A stretch of 13,546 nucleotides of DNA, taken from Armatimonadota bacterium (GTDB lineage Bacteria; Armatimonadota; UBA5829). Shown here one piece after another: positions 1 through 5,674 of this stretch (positions within the stretch are counted from its first letter, which is position 1; every line of letters starts with the position of its first letter). The stretch is taken from contig JAEWSK010000024.1 of the NCBI GenBank assembly GCA_023398345.1, positions 1-13,546 on the forward strand. The letters run 5' to 3'. The notes beneath the pieces were generated by a model. That model did not search any database. It worked only from the letters and a program-made list of their open reading frames with translations, and was not told the DNA's origin. Both the position numbers and the translations under genes were made by a program.

Positions 1-139
1 TACCTCGCCGTCATTTCCTAACCCGACCGGCCCCGGCACGGGCATAGCTAACTCCGACGAGAACCCGGCATGCTGTAAATTGATGATAGATGTGGAGTTT
101 TTACTGCAGACTACCGGCATTGGTCAGCCCAAGAAGTAG
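1..139 (+). CDS. C-terminal end of an unrecognised protein (5' end outside window)
   Basis: The frame beginning at base 2 is open from the left edge to a TAG at 137-139 and gives 45 residues. The other two plus-strand frames stop early (base 19 and about base 45). The peptide is rich in Pro, Gly, Asn and Thr at first, includes an adjacent Cys pair (PACCKL), then runs through MIDVEFLLQTTG and ends in QPKK. Such a tail could belong to a secreted or surface protein, but I do not recognise a family and assign no function. The gene is convergent with galU, and a strong stem-loop lies between them at 201-233. Confidence 0.45.
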   Translation, partial: TSPSFPNPTGPGTGIANSDENPACCKLMIDVEFLLQTTGIGQPKK

Positions 140-200
140 AGTGTCCTGAAATAAGGAGCGCATAATTGCGTTCCAGTCGCGGCTTCCGCATCGTAATAGA

Positions 201-233
201 CATAACGCGCGTCCACTATGGGCGCGCGTTATG
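201..233. terminator. Stem-loop between convergent genes, possible bidirectional terminator
   Basis: The arms 201-215 and 219-233 can pair over 15 positions with one G-T wobble, leaving a 3-nt loop. The core is CATAACGCGCG against CGCGCGTTATG. The 3' arm includes the galU stop codon. It sits where a plus-strand gene (stop at 137-139) and minus-strand galU converge. Neither strand has a long T-run directly after the stem, so this is not a textbook intrinsic terminator. It may act as a 3' stability structure or a Rho-assisted stop. Confidence 0.5.
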
Positions 234-1020
234 CGTAATTATCCATCTCAATGCGAAATGCTTCAAAGTAACTTTCAAAAGTGCCAATATCACGGCGTAT
301 TTCATGCTCGCCAAGCGCGACGCACCATACGCTCTTGCAATCTTTAAGCATCAGCCCTATGGAATCCGTAATTTGATACTCGCCGTTCGCGCCGTGAGGA
401 GTGCGCTCAATATACTCAAATATGACTGGGTCAAATGCGTATCTTCCAGCAATTGCATATTCACTGGGAGCATTTTCTGGCTTTGGTTTTTCTATGAGAT
501 CGTCTATTTCAAAGCTCGGCCCAAGACCGGCTTTCGGCTTTACGATACCGTATCGCGAAACTTCGTCCATAGGTGTCTTCTGCACCAACACGACACCCGC
601 CGCGCTCGTCTGCGAATAGGTCTCAAGCACTCTACAAAACGGCGACACCGGCTGGTCGGTTTCAATGACCGAGTCGCCCAAGACGACTGCAAACGAATCG
701 CTTCCAACAAATTCCTTGCTGCAGTTTACCGCGTCTGCAAGTCCCTTTTGCTCATATTGAAACGCATATTCAAAGCGCACTCCGCCAAGGCCATCGCCGA
801 AATGCGAACGGATAGCTGTCTTTTGCTCGGAGATTACAAACAAAATCTGCTTTATACCGCACGCGAGAACCTCTTCGACAATATGCTCCAGCACCGGCTT
901 AGTGCCGAGCGGAATAAGTTCTTTGGGAACGGCTTTGGTTAGAGGCAGGAGACGTGTGCCTTTTCCGGCAGCGGGAATTACGACTTTGGTAATGGTTCTT
1001 GATGGAGTTTCAGCGATCAA
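229..1020 (-). CDS. galU: UTP--glucose-1-phosphate uridylyltransferase
   Basis: Cytoplasmic enzyme that makes UDP-glucose from UTP and glucose-1-phosphate for envelope polysaccharides and glycosyl transfer. The N-terminus carries the nucleotidyltransferase signature AAGKGTRLLPLTK (residues 17-29) followed by PKELIP. Later blocks typical of GalU are GLADAV, VVLGDS, SRYGIVKP, LIEKPKPE, SEYAIAGRY and GEYQITDSI. At 263 residues it is slightly shorter than the roughly 290 of E. coli GalU. I chose the TTG at 1020-1018 because GGAGAG at 1025-1030 lies 4 nt upstream; a TTG at 1032 in the same frame would add four residues but has no good ribosome site. The gene follows four tRNA genes on the same strand after only 59 nt, with no promoter or terminator visible between, so it may share their transcript. 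The stop codon lies within the stem-loop at 201-233. Confidence 0.95.
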   Translation of the reverse strand: MIAETPSRTITKVVIPAAGKGTRLLPLTKAVPKELIPLGTKPVLEHIVEEVLACGIKQILFVISEQKTAIRSHFGDGLGGVRFEYAFQYEQKGLADAVNCSKEFVGSDSFAVVLGDSVIETDQPVSPFCRVLETYSQTSAAGVVLVQKTPMDEVSRYGIVKPKAGLGPSFEIDDLIEKPKPENAPSEYAIAGRYAFDPVIFEYIERTPHGANGEYQITDSIGLMLKDCKSVWCVALGEHEIRRDIGTFESYFEAFRIEMDNYA

Positions 1021-1079
1021 CAGACTCTCCAATACGGGGGGTTAACAGGCACGCTTTGCTCGAACGCATGCTCAAATTC

Positions 1080-1155
1080 TGGAGCCGATGAGGGGACTCG
1101 AACCCTTGACCTGAGCTTTACGAAAGCCCTGCTCTACCAACTGAGCTACATCGGC
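1080..1155 (-). tRNA. tRNA-Thr (anticodon CGT)
   Basis: A complete 76-nt cloverleaf reads on the minus strand. The acceptor stem is GCCGATG/CATCGGC, the D arm is GCTC/GAGC, and the anticodon loop TTCGTAA has anticodon CGT (reads ACG). The T arm is AAGGG TTCGAGT CCCCT, the discriminator base is T, and CCA is encoded at 1082-1080. It is the last tRNA of the four-gene cluster, 7 nt from tRNA-Phe. Confidence 0.97.
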
Positions 1156-1162
1156 TCGTAGC

Positions 1163-1238
1163 TGGTGCCGAGGGTCAGAGTTGAACTGACGACACGTGGA
1201 TTTTCAGTCCACTGCTCTACCAACTGAGCTACCTCGGC
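1163..1238 (-). tRNA. tRNA-Phe (anticodon GAA)
   Basis: 76-nt cloverleaf. The acceptor is GCCGAGG/CCTCGGC, the anticodon stem GTGGA/TCCAC holds loop CTGAAAA with anticodon GAA, and the T arm is GTCAG TTCAACT CTGAC. The discriminator is A and CCA is encoded. A perfect 12-bp inverted repeat (1246-1276) separates it from tRNA-Asp, while the other spacers in the cluster are only 7-9 nt. Confidence 0.97.
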
Positions 1239-1245
1239 ACGTCAA

Positions 1246-1276
1246 GGATGGAATGCCTTTAATGGGCATTCCATCC
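1246..1276. repeat. 12-bp inverted repeat inside the tRNA cluster
   Basis: GGATGGAATGCC at 1246-1257 is exactly inverted as GGCATTCCATCC at 1265-1276, around a 7-nt loop. One further T-G pair can close the stem inside the loop. In the minus-strand tRNA precursor it forms a long hairpin between tRNA-Asp and tRNA-Phe. No T-run follows on either strand, so termination is not its obvious role. An RNase-cleaved processing spacer fits better. Confidence 0.8.
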
Positions 1277-1283
1277 AGTTTGC

Positions 1284-1360
1284 TGGCGGGGATGACGAGA
1301 CTTGAACTCGCGACCTCCTACGTGACAGGCAGGCGCTCTAACCAACTGAGCTACACCCCC
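1284..1360 (-). tRNA. tRNA-Asp (anticodon GTC)
   Basis: 77-nt cloverleaf. The acceptor is GGGGGTG/CATCCCC with one G-T pair, and the D loop AGTTGGTTA is one base longer than in its neighbours. The anticodon stem CCTGC/GTAGG holds loop CTGTCAC with anticodon GTC. The T arm is GCGAG TTCAAGT CTCGT. The discriminator is G, the base expected for tRNA-Asp identity, and CCA is encoded. Confidence 0.97.
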
Positions 1361-1369
1361 ATATTAAGC

Positions 1370-1445
1370 TGGTGGGCGAAACAGGACTCGAACCTGTGAC
1401 ATCTTCCTTGTAAGGGAAGCGCTCTCCCAACTGAGCTATTCGCCC
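1370..1445 (-). tRNA. tRNA-Val (anticodon TAC)
   Basis: 76-nt cloverleaf. The acceptor is GGGCGAA/TTCGCCC, the anticodon stem CTTCC/GGAAG holds loop CTTACAA with anticodon TAC, and the T arm is ACAGG TTCGAGT CCTGT. The discriminator is A and CCA is encoded. It is the first tRNA of the cluster, about 40 nt downstream of the start point expected for the promoter at 1491-1520. Confidence 0.97.
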
Positions 1446-1490
1446 AAGTCGCCACAAGGCCCCTCGCCCGGCACCCCCGACGCAGGCAAA

Positions 1491-1520
1491 AGTATACCAA
1501 AACCCGCCTCTTACTGTCAA
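1491..1520 (-). promoter_or_regulatory. Promoter of the tRNA cluster (P2)
   Basis: On the minus strand TTGACA (1520-1515) and TATACT (1496-1491) are separated by 18 nt, with TGG directly before the -10. Transcription should start near 1484 and reach tRNA-Val at 1445. The elements are close to the sigma70/SigA consensus, as expected for a stable-RNA promoter. Confidence 0.85.
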
Positions 1521-1532
1521 CCTAAATAACAC

Positions 1533-1561
1533 AAAAAAACGGGCGGTGCATATGCACCCGT
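1533..1561 (-). terminator. Intrinsic terminator between the two tandem promoters
   Basis: On the minus strand ACGGG (1561-1557) pairs with CCCGT (1543-1539), enclosing the self-complementary TGCATATGCA. Seven T follow at 1539-1533. This is a canonical Rho-independent terminator. It ends transcripts from the promoter at 1582-1611 after about 40 nt and would also stop read-through from the ASCH gene before the tRNA promoter. Confidence 0.85.
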
Positions 1562-1575
1562 CCATCAGGACTACC
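1533..1575 (-). ncRNA. Putative very short transcript (about 40 nt)
   Basis: This span would be transcribed from the promoter at 1582-1611, starting near 1575, and stopped by the terminator at 1533-1561. It can form a small 5' hairpin, GTCC-TGAT-GGAC, then the terminator stem-loop. There is no room for a meaningful open reading frame. It could be an sRNA, an attenuated leader of the tRNA operon, or simply an aborted transcript. The call rests only on the promoter and terminator signals. Confidence 0.35.
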
Positions 1576-1581
1576 GTGTAA

Positions 1582-1611
1582 AGTATACCATCCACGCTCG
1601 GATGCTGTCAA
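1582..1611 (-). promoter_or_regulatory. Second, near-identical promoter (P1)
   Basis: On the minus strand TTGACA (1611-1606) and TATACT (1587-1582) are 18 nt apart, with TGG directly before the -10. It shares the frame TTGACAG, then TGGTATACTTT, with the tRNA promoter at 1491-1520. It lies downstream of the ASCH gene stop and points into the terminator at 1533-1561. Confidence 0.75.
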
Positions 1612-1663
1612 CGAGTTCTCTCATGAAAAACAGCGAAAGCACGATCGTATGCAAGTGCAAAAA

Positions 1664-2056
1664 CTACACCCAACGATCGTATATCTCTTCAAGTCCATCC
1701 TTGCCGTCTTCTCTTACTGGCGAGAACGAGATAATTGTGACAGTATCGAGCGGCGTGACTACGCGATCATATATTCTAGACAACAGAGTCATTACATCTT
1801 CGTTACTGCGGAACTCGAGATTTTCTTTCTCGACTTCGCGCATGCTCAAAGCATCGACTCTCTTGACCGTGACATCATCTATAATCGCGGAAAACAGCTT
1901 CTGTCGCACTTGGTACTTGCGACCAACCGTGATCCACACGACTTGGCCTGTGCGATACTTGTCTGATTTGTCCCCGAGCCTTATCGTAGCGCTCTTTCTG
2001 CCACGCATCAGCGCATCTGCATAAAGCTCCGGGTAAAAATTTAGCGCAAACAACAT
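1664..2056 (-). CDS. ASCH-domain protein (probable RNA-binding)
   Basis: A soluble 130-residue protein without signal peptide. The block RGRKSATIRLGD (residues 18-29), then TGQVVWITVG and KLFSAIIDDVTVKRVDAL (about 53-70), matches the ASCH layout: a G-x-K-x-x-T-x-R motif on a small PUA-like barrel. ASCH proteins are thought to bind RNA, and some hydrolyse modified nucleosides such as N4-acetylcytidine. I cannot tell which applies here. The ATG start is set by GGGGAG at 2063-2068, 6 nt upstream. A strong promoter lies directly before it at 2083-2111, giving a leader of about 20 nt. The gene stands alone, is divergent from the sigma factor gene and points towards the tRNA cluster, from which it is separated by promoter P1 and a terminator. 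Confidence 0.78.
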   Translation of the reverse strand: MLFALNFYPELYADALMRGRKSATIRLGDKSDKYRTGQVVWITVGRKYQVRQKLFSAIIDDVTVKRVDALSMREVEKENLEFRSNEDVMTLLSRIYDRVVTPLDTVTIISFSPVREDGKDGLEEIYDRWV

Positions 2057-2082
2057 TCACGACTCCCCTGTGTCGATGCATC

Positions 2083-2111
2083 ATTGTAAACCGGCTTGTA
2101 ACGCCTGTCAA
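2083..2111 (-). promoter_or_regulatory. Promoter of the ASCH gene
   Basis: On the minus strand TTGACA (2111-2106) and TACAAT (2088-2083) are exactly 17 nt apart, a near-consensus sigma70/SigA promoter. The expected start point near 2076 lies just upstream of the ribosome site GGGGAG and the ATG at 2056. Confidence 0.8.
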
Positions 2112-2193
2112 GGATGACCTTGCCCAAATTGAGGAGCAGTGCTAAACTGCGATTAGCCCCACCCTAATAATGAGATACCGCAAGAACCGGCAA

Positions 2194-2221
2194 TGAAACC
2201 AAAATATTGAATTTGCGTCTA
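2194..2221 (+). promoter_or_regulatory. ECF-type promoter of the sigma/anti-sigma operon
   Basis: TGAAAC at 2194-2199, a 16-nt spacer, then CGTC at 2216-2219 (CGTCTA to 2221). This is the -35/-10 pattern and spacing known for ECF sigma factors such as B. subtilis SigM/SigW. It ends about 30 nt before the TTG start of an ECF sigma gene, implying autoregulation. An AT-rich stretch within the spacer agrees with this. A weaker housekeeping candidate, TTGCCC at 2120-2125 and TAAACT at 2143-2148 with 17 nt between, lies upstream and could supply basal expression. Confidence 0.65.
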
Positions 2222-2252
2222 TAGTAATGAAGTCGCAAAAGAGGTCTGCTAT

Positions 2253-2918
2253 TTGAACAAGGCCGAGGGACACGATTTCTCTGTTAGTAATGAAGAACTC
2301 CTGGATATGTGCAAACGCCAGGATCAGGAAGCGTTGCGTCTGCTTTTGAGACGCCATGAGCGTCCGGTATACAATCTTCTTTATCGTATGCTGAGCAATC
2401 ATGAAGACGCCGAGGAATCGCTTGCTGAGGTCTTCGTAAAAGTATGGCGTGGAGCGCCATTTTTTAAAGGCGACTCTAAGTTCACGACGTGGCTCTATCG
2501 TATTGCAACAAATACGGCCAGAGACGTCCTGCGTTCGCGCAAATCTAGGTATGAAGTGCCGTTCGATGATGTCATCGAAAATGAGTTAGAATCAAGAGAG
2601 AGCGCGACTGGAAGCATGCGCGATCCTGCGGAACAGCTCATAGAGGCCGATGGACAGACGCGCATACTGCGCGGAATGCAAATGCTTTCGGAAGAAGACC
2701 GACAGCTCATTAGTCTATATCACTTTCAAGACTGCAATTACGAACAAGTATCGAAAATAACCGGGACTCCGGTCAATAATCTTAAAGTCAAGCTTTTTAG
2801 AGCACGCAGGCGATTAAGAAAAGCATGCGACTCGCTGGAAGAAGGTGACGATAGTGGATTGCGAACAAGTACAACCGAATCTGCTGGACTACGCAAGAAA
2901 GCAACTGACTGGTCTTGA
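2253..2918 (+). CDS. ECF-family RNA polymerase sigma factor
   Basis: A 221-residue extracytoplasmic-function sigma factor that directs RNA polymerase to stress promoters. Region 2 spans about residues 23-98: the RHERPVYNLLYRML helix, the DAEESLAEVFVKVWRG core-binding helix, then FTTWLYRIATNTARDVLR for -10 contact. Region 4 spans about 135-190, with LSEEDRQLISLYHF and the helix-turn-helix YEQVSKITGTPVNNLKVKLFRARRRLR. There is no sigma-3 domain, as expected for ECF proteins. The start is TTG at 2253, with AGAGG at 2240-2244, 8 nt upstream. A matching ECF promoter precedes it at 2194-2221. The last 21 residues, after region 4, are encoded in the 65-nt overlap with the next gene and look like a disordered tail. 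The anti-sigma factor directly downstream is the expected partner. Confidence 0.93.
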   Translation: MNKAEGHDFSVSNEELLDMCKRQDQEALRLLLRRHERPVYNLLYRMLSNHEDAEESLAEVFVKVWRGAPFFKGDSKFTTWLYRIATNTARDVLRSRKSRYEVPFDDVIENELESRESATGSMRDPAEQLIEADGQTRILRGMQMLSEEDRQLISLYHFQDCNYEQVSKITGTPVNNLKVKLFRARRRLRKACDSLEEGDDSGLRTSTTESAGLRKKATDWS

Positions 2919-3297
2919 GCAGAAAAAGATTAAGGCTCATATAGATAAATGCGCCGATTGCGCGGCAGTGCTTAAAGAAGAACTAGACACATTTGAAGCG
3001 CTGGCGGCGATTCCTGAGCATAAGCCAAGCGCTGACGTGTGGATGCTGGTGCGTTCGCGCACAAAGCCATCTCGCTTAAGGCCGCTGGTATGGATGCACG
3101 CACTTATAGCAACAAATGCACGCAAAGCCGCAACTGCGGCAATTGCCGCACTGCTGGCTATTGGATATTATAACGCGGCAGTTATTACGCCGGGGGTTAA
3201 TCAAGAACCGAAAACGCAGACGGTTGTGACAGTTTATTCAGATGACCCCCTCGGAGGCCACACAGACGCTGTCGTGGCTTCAATTGATGACATGTAG
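2854..3297 (+). CDS. Zinc-finger transmembrane anti-sigma factor
   Basis: A 147-residue partner of the preceding sigma factor, expected to hold it inactive at the inner face of the membrane. Cys3 together with H29-x3-C33-x2-C36 (AHIDKCADC) forms the zinc anti-sigma motif of the zf-HC2/RsiW/RsrA type. An alpha-helical linker follows. One membrane span lies at about 92-112 (AATAAIAALLAIGYY), and an outside tail of about 35 residues is rich in Thr, Val and Asp. I chose GTG at 2854 because GAAGG (2841-2845) lies 8 nt upstream and family members begin close to the first Cys; GTG at 2845 would add three residues. The start lies 65 nt inside the sigma gene in another frame, indicating translational coupling. 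Signal release would presumably depend on proteolysis or on the secreted protein encoded next. Confidence 0.87.
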   Translation: MDCEQVQPNLLDYARKQLTGLEQKKIKAHIDKCADCAAVLKEELDTFEALAAIPEHKPSADVWMLVRSRTKPSRLRPLVWMHALIATNARKAATAAIAALLAIGYYNAAVITPGVNQEPKTQTVVTVYSDDPLGGHTDAVVASIDDM

Positions 3298-3307
3298 GTT
3301 ATAAGTT

Positions 3308-4084
3308 ATGAAGATTTGCTTGCGCTGGACTTTAATAATGCTTTTTGCGGCAACGATAGCCATAATGACATGCCCGGCATGCGTCGCCGACGACAAGCTG
3401 GAACTGTCCGAGAATCAAAGGGATCAGCTAAAATCGCTTGCCACAAATACTAGATGTCGAATCGGCCGCGAGCGTGACGCACTAAAGCGCGCCAGAATGG
3501 AATTGCTGAAAGTATACTATGCCTACAATCTCAACGAAAACGGCGTTAATATCGGCAATAAAAAAGTAAGCGATGCACAACTCAGCTTGCTCAATGTTCA
3601 CCTAGATAATGAAATTGCGATGCGAAATATACTAACAGAGAGCCAGTTTCAGCACTTTAGGTTGATGATGAAGAGGCGAATGCGCAATCCCCAAACTCAT
3701 GTCCTTGCTCCACCGGAAGAAGCCATTCTTGACAGACTGCCGGACAAGCAGATGCTGGACTCAATTGCAATTTCAGCCGAACAACGAAAGCGTCTAAACT
3801 CGACATTGCACAACACAGATGCAATAAACAGCCTCAGCACGTCCAGCAAACAACTGCTGGATCTATACTCTAATTACAACTTCGACACCGCCGCCGCGCG
3901 CAAGCTCATCAACGGTATTCATAGCAAACAAATCGATCTGCTTAGGCTCCAACACAAAAGGCAGCAACAAATCCGCACGATTCTATCAGAAAAGCAGTTT
4001 AAGCTGCTGCAGCAGGAAATCGCGAAGAAGCTATCCGAGCATAGACCAAAAATGCGAGGATGGGGACGACAGGGCGGTCGATAG
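3308..4084 (+). CDS. Secreted LTxxQ-type (Spy/CpxP/CnrX-like) protein with two repeat units
   Basis: A 258-residue, mostly helical exported protein. Residues 1-28 form a signal peptide (basic start, hydrophobic TLIMLFAATIAIM, probable cut after CVA). Two similar units follow. The first, about 33-124, starts LSENQRDQL and ends LTESQFQHFRLMM. The second, about 155-243, starts ISAEQRKRL and ends LSEKQFKLLQQEI. The LTxxQF-like motif is the hallmark of the Spy/CpxP/metal-resistance (CnrX, ZraP) superfamily of extracytoplasmic chaperones and stress sensors. Family members normally have one unit, so this looks like an internal duplication joined by a Pro-rich linker. No clear His/Met metal site is visible, so metal sensing is not shown. 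The C-terminus is strongly basic. The gene follows the anti-sigma factor by 10 nt with a weak ribosome site (AGG at 3296-3298). The family call is moderate; the repeat is plain. Confidence 0.68.
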   Translation: MKICLRWTLIMLFAATIAIMTCPACVADDKLELSENQRDQLKSLATNTRCRIGRERDALKRARMELLKVYYAYNLNENGVNIGNKKVSDAQLSLLNVHLDNEIAMRNILTESQFQHFRLMMKRRMRNPQTHVLAPPEEAILDRLPDKQMLDSIAISAEQRKRLNSTLHNTDAINSLSTSSKQLLDLYSNYNFDTAAARKLINGIHSKQIDLLRLQHKRQQQIRTILSEKQFKLLQQEIAKKLSEHRPKMRGWGRQGGR

Positions 4085-4094
4085 CGAAGTCTGA

Positions 4095-5672
4095 TTATTT
4101 AACCACTTCAAGAGCCTTTACAGTATCGAGCTCTTTTTTTGCCTGAACGACAAATGTATCGGCGTTTGCTTTGGAATCTGCATTGTTGGTTTCAAGATAA
4201 TCTTGAAAAGAAGAGGTGGCCTGAGTCAGCATGCCGCATGCGAGACTGCGGTGAAGATTGGACGTTTTCTTATCCTCCGGGCATGGCAGCGCATCTAGGA
4301 ACTTGGCCATGGACTCCAGTCGCAGTCCGAGGCCCTTTACGGAGTTGTAATAGCTCTCCCGGGAAATTATCTTTTTCTCATAGTCCGCTGAATCACGATC
4401 GAGTTGCTTGAGCATCGATGCAAACCATTGCTCAAACACGCTGCTAAATAGCTTGTATCGGCTCGTAATCGTCTGGCTCGAAGGGTTCGGCTGCACCTTT
4501 GCAAGCTGCCCTAAAGTGACCCTACTCTCGCTAAATAGCGACATCGATGCATCGACCAAAGCCAGCCGCTCATACGCACGCCAATCGGACGGATTTAACT
4601 TTATAGCTTCTTTGTAGGCATCGGCAGCCTCGTCGGGTTGATTTGCACGCCACAGTTTGTCTCCTTCACGCATCTTTGAAATAGCAGACGCGCTCTCATT
4701 CTTGGCTTCATCCGGTGCTGGCGGCACTGGAGCGGACTTAACCTGCGGAGATGCCTTAGGCGGCTCAGAGAGGTCTTTATAGTCGGCTTTGACGACGGGG
4801 ACACTGCTGGGTTGGCCTAGCTGGTTTCTGGCGGCAGCTATTTTATCGGCAGATGCGCCCATTTTCTCAGCGGCATCAATCTCCGCGGCGGCTTCATCGC
4901 GCATGCTCCTGCGAATATAGGCATCTGCAAGTTTGAGGCGCAGTGCGGGATTTGTGGGATCCGCACTAACTGCCTGCTGATACTGTTGGATCGCAAGTGC
5001 CACTTTGCCGGCTTTCATACTCGTGTCGGCATGCCCAGCATAGTCACCGGCCGTCGGCGGATTGGGAGCGGTCATCATATCGGCTTTGATGGCAGTCGTC
5101 TGAGAGTCATTTGTTGGCTCTTTGTCGGGAACACTCGGCAACCCTAAAAATGCCTCTCGCGCAAGACTTATGACAGAGGCGCTGGTTGCGCTCTGGACGG
5201 CATTATCATAGCCGCGATCACCTGTCGTGCCGGTCAACGCATTGGCATGCGTTTCCCATCGGTCTTTTTTAGCACCGTTAGCCTTTGCAATCCACACTTT
5301 TACAGTGACAGCGCCGTCTTTAATCGACAAATCGGATCCAGCCGCATAGTCGTAATCAAGCGCTTTGGCGACTCGAATGCGTTCGTCCTGACTTGAATAA
5401 CTTGCTACTTGGTCGGCAGTAATTTGCTTTTCCATTATCGCACGCAATACCGTCGGCGACTCGCGGTCAAAGACAATAGCTTCCACGCGCTGGGTTTCGC
5501 GCAAATACGTGCAAAGAGCATTTGTCGCCGACTTCGCCAGCGCCTTGTCAACGTGCTCGCCCTGCACCGTATCAAATACGATTACAACCGGGCGGGACTC
5601 CGGCGCCTTATCTGCATATGCAAATGCAGACACAGCCAAAAACACAGCTATTACTATAATTGCAATCCGCAT
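4095..5672 (-). CDS. Secreted TPR protein with CsgG/FlgO-like N-terminal domain
   Basis: A 525-residue exported protein. MRIAIIVIAVFLAVSAFAYA is a signal peptide. Residues about 28-135 form an alpha/beta domain with VVIVFDTVQ, then VEAIVFDRE, an Ala/Leu helix and LDYDYAAGSDL. This recalls CsgG/FlgO/TolB-type domains, but the link is only by pattern. A TPR pair follows at about 210-275 (KVALAIQQYQQAVSADPTN, then LADAYIRRSMRDEAAAEI), then a Pro-rich linker (about 292-325). Another TPR is at about 332-375 (NQPDEAADAYKEAIKLNPSD), and a helical C-terminal half completes the protein. The ATG at 5672 is set by GGAG at 5678-5681 inside the last codons of the preceding gene; an upstream in-frame ATG at 5699 lacks a good site. 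Only 2 nt separate it from the zinc-ribbon gene, so the pair is probably coupled. Function unknown; envelope scaffolding is an inference. Confidence 0.75.
   Translation of the reverse strand: MRIAIIVIAVFLAVSAFAYADKAPESRPVVIVFDTVQGEHVDKALAKSATNALCTYLRETQRVEAIVFDRESPTVLRAIMEKQITADQVASYSSQDERIRVAKALDYDYAAGSDLSIKDGAVTVKVWIAKANGAKKDRWETHANALTGTTGDRGYDNAVQSATSASVISLAREAFLGLPSVPDKEPTNDSQTTAIKADMMTAPNPPTAGDYAGHADTSMKAGKVALAIQQYQQAVSADPTNPALRLKLADAYIRRSMRDEAAAEIDAAEKMGASADKIAAARNQLGQPSSVPVVKADYKDLSEPPKASPQVKSAPVPPAPDEAKNESASAISKMREGDKLWRANQPDEAADAYKEAIKLNPSDWRAYERLALVDASMSLFSESRVTLGQLAKVQPNPSSQTITSRYKLFSSVFEQWFASMLKQLDRDSADYEKKIISRESYYNSVKGLGLRLESMAKFLDALPCPEDKKTSNLHRSLACGMLTQATSSFQDYLETNNADSKANADTFVVQAKKELDTVKALEVVK
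4110..4140 (+). terminator. Possible terminator of the sigma operon
   Basis: AAGAGC (4110-4115) pairs with GCTCTT (4130-4135) around a 14-nt loop, and T continues to 4140. It lies 26 nt after the LTxxQ gene, inside the last codons of the convergent TPR gene. The short stem and large loop make it a modest candidate. Confidence 0.45.
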
Positions 5673-5674
5673 TA

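Noticed and set aside
166..942. Plus-strand open frame of 258 codons with AAGGAG 7 nt before a TTG start
   Set aside because: It is antisense to galU over nearly its whole length, its product resembles no family and it has the composition of a reverse-frame shadow. galU is certain. The ribosome site is notable but not enough.
1338..1595. Minus-strand open frame over tRNA-Val and the promoter region
   Set aside because: It covers a tRNA gene, two promoters and a terminator; an open frame by chance.
1641..1680. Two copies of the palindrome ACGATCGT (1641-1648 and 1673-1680) around the ASCH stop codon
   Set aside because: The loop would be 24 nt and no T-run follows directly; only weak support for a terminator or operator.
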